The translations under genes were made by a program, and so were the position numbers. From Pseudomonadota bacterium (lineage in GTDB: Bacteria > Pseudomonadota > Gammaproteobacteria > Burkholderiales > Sulfuriferulaceae): a stretch of 64,000 bases of DNA. The DNA is taken from NCBI GenBank assembly GCA_021801025.1, contig JAJYYK010000001.1, forward strand, positions 273,715 to 337,714. Direction: 5' to 3'. Below the pieces are notes generated by a model that did not search any database, was not told the DNA's origin, and was given only the letters and a program-made list of their open reading frames with translations. How positions within the stretch are numbered: the first letter of the stretch is position 1; the number at the start of each line of letters is the position of its first letter. Positions 52,507-60,429 of this stretch are shown here, in pieces.

Positions 52507-52560
52507 ACGGGTATAGTAAAGTGCTGTTTCATCATTTGGGGCGGCAATTTGCCATGTCCG

Positions 52561-53472
52561 TTAGTCGCGCAGTTCCCGGCCAGTCAGTTTCAAAAACACA
52601 TCTTCCAGATTGGAGGGGCGTTGAAGGTAACGCAGGGCGGTCTGGTTTTGTAAAATGGTCAGCAGACTGCTGCTGTCATGGGTGTAGCAATACAGGGTTT
52701 CATCGGATAATTCATGCCGGTCGCAGCAGGAACCGGCATGTTGTTCAGCCCATTGAGTAACAGTTTCACCATAAATTTCAGTGACTTGTGGTTCGACTTC
52801 GCTGGCAATCAAATCCCGGGGGGTGCCGGTGGCAATGAGTTGTCCGTGGTCGATGATCGCCAGGCGGTCGCATAGACGTTCCGCTTCTTCCATAAAGTGT
52901 GTGGTAAGCAGTATGGTTTTTCCCTGTTGAATCAAACGGCGCAAACCGGACCAGATGGCGTGTCGCGCTTGTGGGTCCAGGCCGGTTGTGGGCTCGTCGA
53001 GCACGATTAACTCTGGATCATTGATGAGTGCGCGCGCCAAAGTCAGACGGCGTTTCATTCCCCCGGACAAGGTTGGAATCTGGCTGTCTGCCTTGCTGGT
53101 GAGACCTGTTAATTCGAGTAAGCCTGGAATGCGGGCATTGAGCTGATCCAGGTTTAATCCAAAATATCGGCCATAGGTGCGCAAATTTTCTGTGACGGTG
53201 AAATCGGGATCAAGGTTATCCATTTGCGGCATCACGCCGATTGTCTGACGGGCAAGGCGCGCCTGCTCAGGAATGCGATACGTGCCGATACGAATGTCGC
53301 CGGAACTGGGTGATACCAAACCCAGCAACATTTTCAACGTGGTGGTTTTACCGGCGCCATTCGGTCCGAGTAATCCAAAACACTCTCCGGGTTGAATAGT
53401 CAAATCCAGTCCCCGCACCACTTCGGTTGCCTCATACTGTTTGCTGAGCTTGTGAACGCTTATAAGTGACAT
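52561..53472 (-). CDS. ABC transporter ATP-binding protein (NodI-like)
   Basis: A 303-residue ATPase of the NodI/ABC-2 drug- or lipid-exporter branch. Walker A is GPNGAGKTTTLKML, the signature is LSGGMKRRLTLARAL and Walker B is ELIVLDEPTTGLDPQARHAI, with the switch His in LLTTHFMEEAERL. The C-terminal 70 residues (from about 225) form the extension typical of these exporters. It overlaps the hydrolase gene by 13 bases. Confidence 0.93.
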   Translation of the reverse strand: MSLISVHKLSKQYEATEVVRGLDLTIQPGECFGLLGPNGAGKTTTLKMLLGLVSPSSGDIRIGTYRIPEQARLARQTIGVMPQMDNLDPDFTVTENLRTYGRYFGLNLDQLNARIPGLLELTGLTSKADSQIPTLSGGMKRRLTLARALINDPELIVLDEPTTGLDPQARHAIWSGLRRLIQQGKTILLTTHFMEEAERLCDRLAIIDHGQLIATGTPRDLIASEVEPQVTEIYGETVTQWAEQHAGSCCDRHELSDETLYCYTHDSSSLLTILQNQTALRYLQRPSNLEDVFLKLTGRELRD

Positions 53473-54065
53473 GCTTGCAACATTTCTGTTTTCAATTCGG
53501 CCAGTTTTCCATGATAAAAATGTCCTGCACCCGCTATGGGATGAAAAACAATCCGATTGTCATGCGCGAATTGATGCGCCTCCTCGAAGGGAACAATCTC
53601 GTCATCTTGCCCATGAATGATTGTCGTACAGTCAGGCACCCGGCCAAAGTGAAATAAATTGACCGCAGGACTGATCAAGACAAGTTTACTTGGGGGTAGT
53701 TGCTGTGCGACACGGTGTTGCACATACGCGCCGAAAGAAAATCCGGCCAGCACGATGGGCAAGGACGCATCGTAATGGCCGCGCACGAAGGCAATCACCG
53801 CCAGCATATCCTCACTTTCCCCTTCTCCACCGGTGTATGCGCCATCACTGTTACCTACTCCGCGAAAATTTGGCCTTACTGCCACATAGCCTTCATCGTG
53901 GCATAATTGGGCAATGCATTGCACAACTTTGTTGTCCATGCTGCCGCCATGCAAAGGGTGAGGGTGTGCGATGAAAGCAATGCCCTTGCGCACGTCACCG
54001 GGATCATTCACCAGCGTTTCTACGTGTCCAATCTGTGAGGCAATACGAAGTTTGGCGCGTTTCAT
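53460..54065 (-). CDS. Alpha/beta hydrolase (dienelactone hydrolase-like)
   Basis: A 201-residue protein starting MKRAKLRIASQIGHVETLV at 54065. The catalytic Ser lies in VLAGFSFGAYVQHRV, Asp in IIHGQDDEIVPFEEA and His in PIAGAGHFYHGKL. AFIAHPHPLHGGSMDNKVVQ is the conserved oxyanion region of this COG2945-type family. The substrate is unknown. It is coupled to the ABC ATPase gene and follows the [2Fe-2S] gene by 8 bases. Confidence 0.88.
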   Translation of the reverse strand: MKRAKLRIASQIGHVETLVNDPGDVRKGIAFIAHPHPLHGGSMDNKVVQCIAQLCHDEGYVAVRPNFRGVGNSDGAYTGGEGESEDMLAVIAFVRGHYDASLPIVLAGFSFGAYVQHRVAQQLPPSKLVLISPAVNLFHFGRVPDCTTIIHGQDDEIVPFEEAHQFAHDNRIVFHPIAGAGHFYHGKLAELKTEMLQACHL

Positions 54066-54073
54066 CAGTCCAT

Positions 54074-54373
54074 TTATCCTGGAATGCGTAAGCGTTCGAC
54101 GGTGTGATGTTTGCACACATGCTCGTCAATAATTTCATCAATATCCTGCTCATCCACATAGGTATACCAAATGCCTTGCGGATAAATCACCAACAAGGGA
54201 CCTTCCGCGCAACGTCCCATACATCCGGCACTGTTAATGCGGCATTCATTCTCTAATTTCAATGACTTAATGCGCTGCTTGGCATAATCGCGCACAGCTT
54301 GCCCACGACAAGACTGGCTGCCATCTTCCCGGTCATGGGTGCAGAAAAAGACGTGATAGCGGTAGTGAGGCAT
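54074..54373 (-). CDS. Thioredoxin-like [2Fe-2S] ferredoxin
   Basis: A 99-residue protein with the thioredoxin-like [2Fe-2S] ferredoxin pattern: FFCTHDREDGSQSCRGQAV supplies two Cys and NSAGCMGRCAEGPLLVIYP the other two. The tail VDEQDIDEIIDEHV is typical. Such small ferredoxins are electron carriers of unknown partner in many Betaproteobacteria. First gene of the minus-strand run, divergent from the Fur-box locus. Confidence 0.9.
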   Translation of the reverse strand: MPHYRYHVFFCTHDREDGSQSCRGQAVRDYAKQRIKSLKLENECRINSAGCMGRCAEGPLLVIYPQGIWYTYVDEQDIDEIIDEHVCKHHTVERLRIPG

Positions 54374-54489
54374 ACTGGAATTCGCGGGTTAATGAGTCCG
54401 TATAGTGTAACACGCCGGGAATTATTGCTCACCGGGTGCGTTATATGGCGATACCCCCGCATCACAAATAGTTTGACACCGTCGTTTAT

Positions 54490-54508
54490 GTAAATGATAA
54501 TGATTCTC
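54490..54508 (+). promoter_or_regulatory. Fur box upstream of the porin/DyP locus
   Basis: GTAAATGATAATGATTCTC matches the three-hexamer Fur consensus GATAATGATAATCATTATC in the F-F-x-R reading at about 15 of 18 positions. It lies 31 bases before the porin ATG at 54540, where a bound repressor would block transcription. The locus should therefore be induced by iron limitation, or respond to a related Fur-family regulator (inference). It may also affect the divergent [2Fe-2S] gene. Confidence 0.7.
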
Positions 54509-54539
54509 ACGCCGGTTCTTATTGCTTATTTGGGGTGCC

Positions 54540-56024
54540 ATGTCAGTTTTTATGTCGTTTGCCAGGATCGCTCAATTCACTGCCGCGAACCTGCGTTTTG
54601 CAGTGGCTTTATTGGCGGCAGCTACATTAAATTCAGCATGGGCTGCACCGCCGCCGATGGCGATGCTTTCTACAGACAATTCCGTTACAAATAACCCGGA
54701 AGGGTTATTTGATTTTCTCGATAACATCAAGCGTAGCAGCGTGTTGTTGGGCGATATGTGGGGTTTGCGTACCTGGTTAAGCCAGCACGGCATGGTGCTG
54801 GCCATCGAAGAAACCAGTGAGTCGCTGGGCAACGCCAGCGGCGGGACTAAAACCGGATCGGCCTATGACGGGCTGACACAAGTCTTATTACAGATGGATA
54901 CGCAACGTGCCTTTGGTCACTATGGCGGTCTGTTTAATTTAAGCCTGTTAGACAATCATGGCAATAATCTGAGTGCGGATCAATTGTCAACTTTGCAAAC
55001 CGCCAGCGGGATTGAGGCCGATCCGGGCGCGCGGTTGTGGGAATTGTGGTATGACCAGAAGTTTCTGGATGAAGATCGTTTGGACATCAAAATAGGTCAA
55101 CAAAGTCTGGATCAGGAATTCATGGTCAGCAGCAACGCGCTGTATTTTGTCAATACCATGTTTGGTTGGCCCATGCTGCCCTCAGCAGACATGCCCGGTG
55201 GCGGCCCTGCCTATCCACTGTCGGTATTGGGGGTGCGTTTCAGTGCTCGTCCCATTGATGGCACGCAAATTCTGGCTGGGATATTCAACGGTAGCCCCGA
55301 CCAGCGTCAATATGGCGATCCGCAAGTCATGGATCCTCACGGCGTCAGTTTCCCCTGGGGCGGCGGCGTATTGGGTATTGTGGAAGCGCAATTTTCCTAC
55401 CCTGCATTGGGTAGCATGGTCGAGCCAGGGCAAGATGCAGATTTGGGGTGGACATTCCGGATAGGTGCCTGGTATGACAGCCGTTCTTTTGCTGATCAAC
55501 GTCTGGACCAAAATGGCGTATCCCTTGCGAACTCGCTCAGCAATGGACAGGCTGCGCAACATACGGGTGATTATGCCGCTTACGCCGTGCTGGATAAATT
55601 GATATGGCGAGATGCGGCCAATCCCAATCGAACCCTGTCGTTTTTTACCCGTGTCATGGGCACACCTTTGGCTGACCGTAATCTGATTGATGCCAGCCTG
55701 AATGCAGGGGTGCTGCTGCGCGCACCGTTTGTGTATCGCACCATGGACAGCTTTGGTGTGGGCATGGGGTATGCCCATGTCAGTTCACAGGCGGCTGCGC
55801 TGGATCAGGACACGATTTTATATACGGGTGTGCAACAACCAGTGCGCAGTGATGAGCGTTTTGTCGAAATGACCTACCAGTATCAGTTGCGACCATGGAT
55901 ACAACTGCAACCGGATGTGCAGTATGTGAGCAATCCGGGCGCAGGTGTGGCCAATCCGTATATTCCGTCACAACGCATCGCCAATGAATGGGTGATGGGG
56001 TTGCGTACAAATATTTCATTTTGA
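54540..56024 (+). CDS. OprB-family outer-membrane porin
   Basis: A 494-residue porin from ATG 54540; a second ATG at 54552 could also serve. The signal peptide (about residues 1-36) ends near NSAWAAPPP. The mature chain shows the OprB-type pattern: LLGDMWGLRTWLSQHGMVLA, RLWELWYDQKFLDEDRLDIK, IGQQSLDQEF, FNTMFGWP-like VNTMFGWPMLPSADM, and the C-terminal beta strand ending in Phe. OprB porins admit sugars or other small solutes. Placed after a Fur box and before a propeller protein and a DyP peroxidase, this one may admit an iron-related solute (inference). Confidence 0.82.
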   Translation: MSVFMSFARIAQFTAANLRFAVALLAAATLNSAWAAPPPMAMLSTDNSVTNNPEGLFDFLDNIKRSSVLLGDMWGLRTWLSQHGMVLAIEETSESLGNASGGTKTGSAYDGLTQVLLQMDTQRAFGHYGGLFNLSLLDNHGNNLSADQLSTLQTASGIEADPGARLWELWYDQKFLDEDRLDIKIGQQSLDQEFMVSSNALYFVNTMFGWPMLPSADMPGGGPAYPLSVLGVRFSARPIDGTQILAGIFNGSPDQRQYGDPQVMDPHGVSFPWGGGVLGIVEAQFSYPALGSMVEPGQDADLGWTFRIGAWYDSRSFADQRLDQNGVSLANSLSNGQAAQHTGDYAAYAVLDKLIWRDAANPNRTLSFFTRVMGTPLADRNLIDASLNAGVLLRAPFVYRTMDSFGVGMGYAHVSSQAAALDQDTILYTGVQQPVRSDERFVEMTYQYQLRPWIQLQPDVQYVSNPGAGVANPYIPSQRIANEWVMGLRTNISF

Positions 56025-56056
56025 TTCAAACAGAAACGAAGACCAAGGAGGGGTTG

Positions 56057-57250
56057 ATGATTGAAACGGGAGATGAAACAAGTCTGCAGCGGCGCCAGTG
56101 CCAAAGCCACGCAAGAGGCGCAGCCTTATGGCTGGTTACAGCCGGTGTCTGCGCAAGTCTGGCAGGTCAGGTATGGGCAGTTGAGCCAAAAGGGATGTTG
56201 GAAACCCTGCATCGGCACAAATTTCTGAGCTCAAGCATTTCCGACAATGGGGATGAAAATCCCTATGCTGTCGTGGTGGTGCCGCAGAACATGGGTGTGT
56301 TGCAGCAGGGGGATGTGCTGGTGGATAACTTTAACAACATTTCCAATTTACAGGGCACAGGTACCAGCATCGTGCGTTATCGGCCATCTACTGGGCAAAC
56401 CAGCCTGTTTGCACAAGTGCCGCAGCATTTGCAGAGCTGTCCGGGCGGGGTGGGGCTGACCACCGCGATGGCGGTACTGAAAAGTGGGTGGGTCATTGTA
56501 GGCAGTGCGCCCAGCACGGATGGTACCACCGCCACCAAGGGGGATGGTTGCTTGCTGGTGTTCGATGCCAATGGCAAGCAGGTGACTACCTGGTCGGGCC
56601 CCACCATTAATGCACCGTGGGGAAATATGGCGTGGACTGAGCAAGCTGGCAAAGCCACCCTGTTTATCAGTATGGCCGGATTTGGTTTGCCGGGGCCGGA
56701 TGTGCTCGACCCGGCGACAGGGTTGCCGGTGATCAGACATCAGGCCACCGTGTTGCGGATGCAATTGTCGTTGCCTGCCGGCCAGGTGCCGGTCATTGAA
56801 AATCAGACTGTGATTGGCAGCGGCTTTGCCCAACGCGCTGACCGGGATAATTTTTTGTTTGGTCCGACTGGCACCGCATTGGGTCCCGACGACACCTTGT
56901 ATGTCACCGATGGACTGGAAAACAGCATCAGCGCGATCACGCAAGCCAGCACGCGCGCAGACAGTGTGGGCACAGGGCATTTGGTGACGCAGAACGGTTT
57001 GCTGGCATGGCCTTTGGCCATGATCATGACACCGCAACAGCATTTGATTGTGGCCAATGGTAAAAATGGGCAAGCAGTCGAGATTGATGCGCGCACCGGC
57101 AAGCAAATTTATGCACACTGGTTAGATGCCGACCAGGCACAATCCCCACCAGGCAATGGGGATTTGTTTGGTCTTGCGCTGACGCCGGACGGCAAGGGTA
57201 TCTATTATGTAGAAGATGATGTCAACGCATTGCTGGAGGGAACGCCATGA
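56057..57250 (+). CDS. Secreted beta-propeller-like (NHL/SMP-30 type) protein
   Basis: A 397-residue exported protein. ATG 56057 follows AAGGAGGGG. The N-terminus has basic residues (SLQRRQCQSHARG) and a hydrophobic core (LWLVTAGVCASLAGQVWAVE), possibly a Sec or Tat signal. The body has repeated strand-turn units with Asp/Asn-Gly turns, such as GDVLVDNFNNISNLQGTGT, GPDDTLYVTDGLENSISAIT and FGLALTPDGKGIYYVEDDVN, as in NHL or SMP-30 propellers. No catalytic motif is evident. It is coupled to the DyP gene (ATGA overlap), so the two products probably act together in the periplasm; it may bind a substrate or metal for the peroxidase (inference). Confidence 0.7.
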   Translation: MIETGDETSLQRRQCQSHARGAALWLVTAGVCASLAGQVWAVEPKGMLETLHRHKFLSSSISDNGDENPYAVVVVPQNMGVLQQGDVLVDNFNNISNLQGTGTSIVRYRPSTGQTSLFAQVPQHLQSCPGGVGLTTAMAVLKSGWVIVGSAPSTDGTTATKGDGCLLVFDANGKQVTTWSGPTINAPWGNMAWTEQAGKATLFISMAGFGLPGPDVLDPATGLPVIRHQATVLRMQLSLPAGQVPVIENQTVIGSGFAQRADRDNFLFGPTGTALGPDDTLYVTDGLENSISAITQASTRADSVGTGHLVTQNGLLAWPLAMIMTPQQHLIVANGKNGQAVEIDARTGKQIYAHWLDADQAQSPPGNGDLFGLALTPDGKGIYYVEDDVNALLEGTP

Positions 57251-58548
57251 AACAAAATGAATCTGTCGGGAAGACGAATTTGCAGCGCCGCCAGTTTTTG
57301 ACCAAAGCGGCACTGGCGACAGCTTGCACACCACTGGCCGCGCTGTTACCAGCGGGTGCCGCACAGGCAAAAGCCCGTTCGACGGTAGCAGAGTCGTGTA
57401 CGCCTGCTGTCAACCTGCCATTTTTTGGGACCTATCAGGGCGGCATTGCTACCCCGATGCAACGTCACAGTTATTTTGTCGCATTTGATCTGTTGACAGA
57501 AAAACGTGCTGATGTCATTACACTGTTACAGTCCTGGACTGAAGCTGCCGCACAAATGACTCAGGTGCCAGCACAATTTGATTCTCATGCAGACCGTGAC
57601 CAGGTGCAGCAGGAATCTGGTGTAGCGGTCGATTTGCCTGCCTCCCGTCTAACCGTGACTATCGGCTTTGGACCGACTTTGTTTGAGAAAAATGGCCAGG
57701 ACCGTTATGGGTTGGCCAAACAGCGACCAGTCGCACTGGTGGATTTGCCGCATTTTGTGGGTGATCAATTGGACCCGCAACGCACAGGTGGCGATCTGGG
57801 CGTGCAGGTATGTGCGGACGATATTCAGGTGGTGGAATACGCCATACGGCGTATGGCAGAACTGGTTGCCGGGGTGGGCGAGATGCGCTGGGCGCAAAGC
57901 GGGTTTGCCGGTGGATTTAAGGCCAGGGACACGCCGCGTAATTTGCAGGGCTTCAAGGATGGCACCATGAACATTGACCCCCAAAATGCCGGTGACATGA
58001 AAAAATTCGTGTGGGTGGGCGATGAAGGGCCAGACTGGTTGCACAATGGCAGTTATATGGTTATTCGTCCAATCCGGATTGCGCTGGAACATTGGGATCA
58101 AATGAAGACGTCATTTCAGGAATCTACTTTTGGTCGACAAAAAGCCACCGGCGCACCGCTTGGTGGGCATCGGGAGCATGACGCGCTGAACTTTGATGCT
58201 CAGGATAAAAACGGGGCACCTTTGTTGCCTGAAAATGCCCATGCAGCCATGGCGGCAGCAGCGAACAATGAGGGCGCGCAAATTCTTCGGCGCTCTTATT
58301 CCTACGATAATGGGATTGCGCGCATTGCCGAGCGCTGGCCGCCCTGGCACCAAGCCATGATGTTCGATGCAGGATTGTTGTTTCAGTGTTATCAGCGCGA
58401 TCCACGCACCGGTTTCATAAAATTGTTTGAACGGATGTCGAAGTTTGATATGCTTAACCAGTTTGCTACCCATGTCGGCAGTGGTTTGTTTGCCTGTCCG
58501 TCAGGGGTTAAACAGGGTGAGTTTATTGGGCAGAGATTGTTTGGTTAG
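57247..58548 (+). CDS. Tat-exported DyP-type heme peroxidase (EfeB-like)
   Basis: A 433-residue dye-decolourising peroxidase. The signal NLQRRQFLTKAALATACTPL carries the twin-arginine motif RRQFLTK, so it is exported folded, with heme. The DyP signature GXXDG is present as GFKDGTMNID (catalytic Asp), with distal Arg and proximal His candidates further on (SYMVIRPIRIALEHWDQ, GGHREHDALNF) and the closing FDAGLLFQCYQRDPRTGFI. EfeB-type members act on heme or ferrous iron in the periplasm. The upstream Fur box supports an iron role. It overlaps the propeller gene by 4 bases. Confidence 0.9.
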   Translation: MKQNESVGKTNLQRRQFLTKAALATACTPLAALLPAGAAQAKARSTVAESCTPAVNLPFFGTYQGGIATPMQRHSYFVAFDLLTEKRADVITLLQSWTEAAAQMTQVPAQFDSHADRDQVQQESGVAVDLPASRLTVTIGFGPTLFEKNGQDRYGLAKQRPVALVDLPHFVGDQLDPQRTGGDLGVQVCADDIQVVEYAIRRMAELVAGVGEMRWAQSGFAGGFKARDTPRNLQGFKDGTMNIDPQNAGDMKKFVWVGDEGPDWLHNGSYMVIRPIRIALEHWDQMKTSFQESTFGRQKATGAPLGGHREHDALNFDAQDKNGAPLLPENAHAAMAAAANNEGAQILRRSYSYDNGIARIAERWPPWHQAMMFDAGLLFQCYQRDPRTGFIKLFERMSKFDMLNQFATHVGSGLFACPSGVKQGEFIGQRLFG

Positions 58549-58829
58549 TGGGCGTCATGTGATTGATACCAGACAATTCCGGGTAATTATTGATAACATG
58601 GCCCGTTGACGGCATTGTGGTGGATGCGCTGCGCTTATCCACCCTATGAAATTACCCATGTTGGCAGCGGTTTATTTGTTCGCCAGTGGCGGATGTTTTG
58701 TGCCTGTTCATTCTGTATTGAATCAATGAAAGCTGTTGGTTTTGTAGGGTGGATAAGCGCAGCGCATCTTCCAAATACGCAAAATCCAGTTGAATATTGT
58801 TACTTTTCCGTTTCCAGAGAAAGCCATTA
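58549..58829. other. Intergenic region with inverted repeats and a DyP-gene fragment
   Basis: Between the DyP gene and the transporter. It holds two inverted copies of a 23-base repeat (listed separately) and, between them, a short stretch at 58655-58680 closely matching the 3' part of the DyP gene at 58467-58492 (encoding THVGSGLF). No gene is credible. Confidence 0.55.
58623..58767. repeat. Inverted pair of a 23-base repeat
   Basis: GATGCGCTGCGCTTATCCACCCT at about 58623-58645 and its exact reverse complement AGGGTGGATAAGCGCAGCGCATC at about 58745-58767. Each arm has an internal palindrome (GCGCTGCGC type). It resembles the dispersed GTAGGGTGGATAAGCG-type repeats of Proteobacteria. The pair could fold into one large hairpin and may separate expression of the transporter from the DyP operon. 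Confidence 0.75.
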
Positions 58830-60074
58830 ATGAACAGGTTTGTCACACCGTCCCGCGCCCGATTAGCCGCCTTTTTTGCTGTGGCCGGGCCTGGGCTGGT
58901 TGTTATGCTGGCCGATACGGATGCCGGCAGCGTCATTACTGCAGCCCAGAGTGGCGCTCAATGGGGATACAAGCTGTTAGGATTGCAACTGATCCTGATC
59001 CCGATTCTATATGTCGTTCAGGAACTGACCTTGCGACTGGGGCTTCTCACCGGGCGTGGTCATGGTGAGTTGATCAAACAACACTTCGGTCATGGCTGGG
59101 CATGGCTGTCAGTGTCCACACTGCTGCTGTCCTGTCTTGGCGCGCTCATTACCGAAATGAGTGGCATTGCCGGTGTGGGCGCACTTTATGGCGTTCCCAT
59201 CTGGATCAGTGTGCTGGCTACACTGGGGTTCTTGCTGACAGTAGTGATTTCTGGCTCGTATCGCTCGGTGGAACGTATTGCAGTGGCTATTGGTCTGTTC
59301 GAGTTGGCCTTTGTCTATGTGGCTGTCGTGTCTCATCCAGATCCGGCGGCCGTGCTTCATGGACTCGCCAGCATGCCGCTGGCTGACCACAATTACCTGT
59401 ATCTGGTGGCGGCCAACATTGGTGCAGTGATCATGCCGTGGATGGTGTTTTATCAGCAATCAGCGGTGGTGGACAAGGGACTGAAGCCTCATCATCTGTC
59501 GGCAGCGCGTTGGGATACCGTCCTCGGTGCAATCATTACGCAGGTGATCATGGCTGCTATCCTTATCGCTGTGGCCGCCACATTTGGGCGCAGCGGTGGC
59601 GCATCACAACTCGATACGGTGCAGCAGATTTCCCATGCGTTGACTCCTTACCTCGGTGTGGAAAATGGCCGACTCATGTTCGCATTGGGGATGCTCGGCG
59701 CTTCGCTGGTGGCGGCCATCGTGGTGTCGCTCACGGCAGCCTGGGGGTTGGGTGAGGTTACGGGTTATAAACGTTCACTGGAGCATCACCCGCGTGAGGC
59801 ACCGTGGTTCTATCTGGTGTTCGTGGCGGTATTGGTGGTCAGCGGGTTGCTGGTAAGTTCCGGGATTAATCTGGTCAAGCTCAGTGTCGGCGTAGAGGTC
59901 ATGAATGCTCTGTTGCTGCCAGTGGTGCTTGGCTTGCTCTATGCGCTGGCACGGCGTGCCTTGCCTCGTGGTAGCCAGCTGCGTGGTATTTACGCTGTGA
60001 TCGTGGCGCTGACGATTGTGCTCACCGCCGGGTTGGGTGTGTGGGGTGGATTATCCGGTTTGCTGGCGGGGTGA
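58830..60074 (+). CDS. NRAMP-related membrane transporter with atypical metal-site motifs
   Basis: A 414-residue protein with about eleven hydrophobic helices, starting MNRFVTPSRARLAAFFAVAG at 58830. Helix 1 carries LADTDAGSVITAAQSGAQWG in place of the canonical DPGN region, keeping the Asp but changing Pro-Gly-Asn to Ala-Gly-Ser. Helix 6 carries GAVIMPWMVFYQQSA in place of MPHN, keeping Met-Pro but lacking His. The overall pattern is that of the Nramp family. Because two defining motifs differ, the substrate may not be Mn(II) or Fe(II); Mg, Al or a non-metal is possible. It follows the DyP operon after 281 bases containing repeats, so co-regulation is uncertain. Confidence 0.8.
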   Translation: MNRFVTPSRARLAAFFAVAGPGLVVMLADTDAGSVITAAQSGAQWGYKLLGLQLILIPILYVVQELTLRLGLLTGRGHGELIKQHFGHGWAWLSVSTLLLSCLGALITEMSGIAGVGALYGVPIWISVLATLGFLLTVVISGSYRSVERIAVAIGLFELAFVYVAVVSHPDPAAVLHGLASMPLADHNYLYLVAANIGAVIMPWMVFYQQSAVVDKGLKPHHLSAARWDTVLGAIITQVIMAAILIAVAATFGRSGGASQLDTVQQISHALTPYLGVENGRLMFALGMLGASLVAAIVVSLTAAWGLGEVTGYKRSLEHHPREAPWFYLVFVAVLVVSGLLVSSGINLVKLSVGVEVMNALLLPVVLGLLYALARRALPRGSQLRGIYAVIVALTIVLTAGLGVWGGLSGLLAG

Positions 60075-60429
60075 TTTGGGTATTCTCACAAACTTGCTGG
60101 CATCAAATCAGAACGGTTGGCCCTTCACCTCAACCCTCCCCCCAGCGGAGGTGAGGGAGATGTTGTAGTGAAACGTGTCTATTATCCCTGGTCGCCCTCT
60201 GCCCCAAGTCTCTGCGACAAAGTAAAAATACCATTGATGAATGAGCTCATGATGCAGTTCGATACTTGCTGTAAATTGCATGTACAGATATTTTGATTGG
60301 CGCGTATTTAATGTCGGGATTTTGCCCGCGTTAACCCACCGGCTTGAGCTGGGGGAGGTTTAGTGTTAATGTGCCCGGAAGCCACAGTTATTTTTGGTTC
60401 AACAATTGATTACCCAGAGGTTTTCAGGC
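60075..60429. other. Intergenic region before the GGDEF/EAL gene
   Basis: Besides repeat copy E (60121-60160) there is no gene. A GGGATTTTGCCCGCG stretch and A/T-rich sequence near 60270-60400 presumably contain the promoter of the signalling gene, but no clear -35/-10 pair was found. Confidence 0.4.
60121..60160. repeat. Dispersed GC-rich repeat, copy E
   Basis: CCCTTCACCTCAACCCTCCC followed by CCCAGCGGAGGTGAGGGAGA. It is a degenerate member of the family at 44688 and 45104. Confidence 0.55.

Noticed and set aside
56348..57118. Long minus-strand frame opposite the propeller gene
   Set aside because: Antisense to a well-supported gene with ribosome binding site and signal sequence; codon pattern favours the plus strand.
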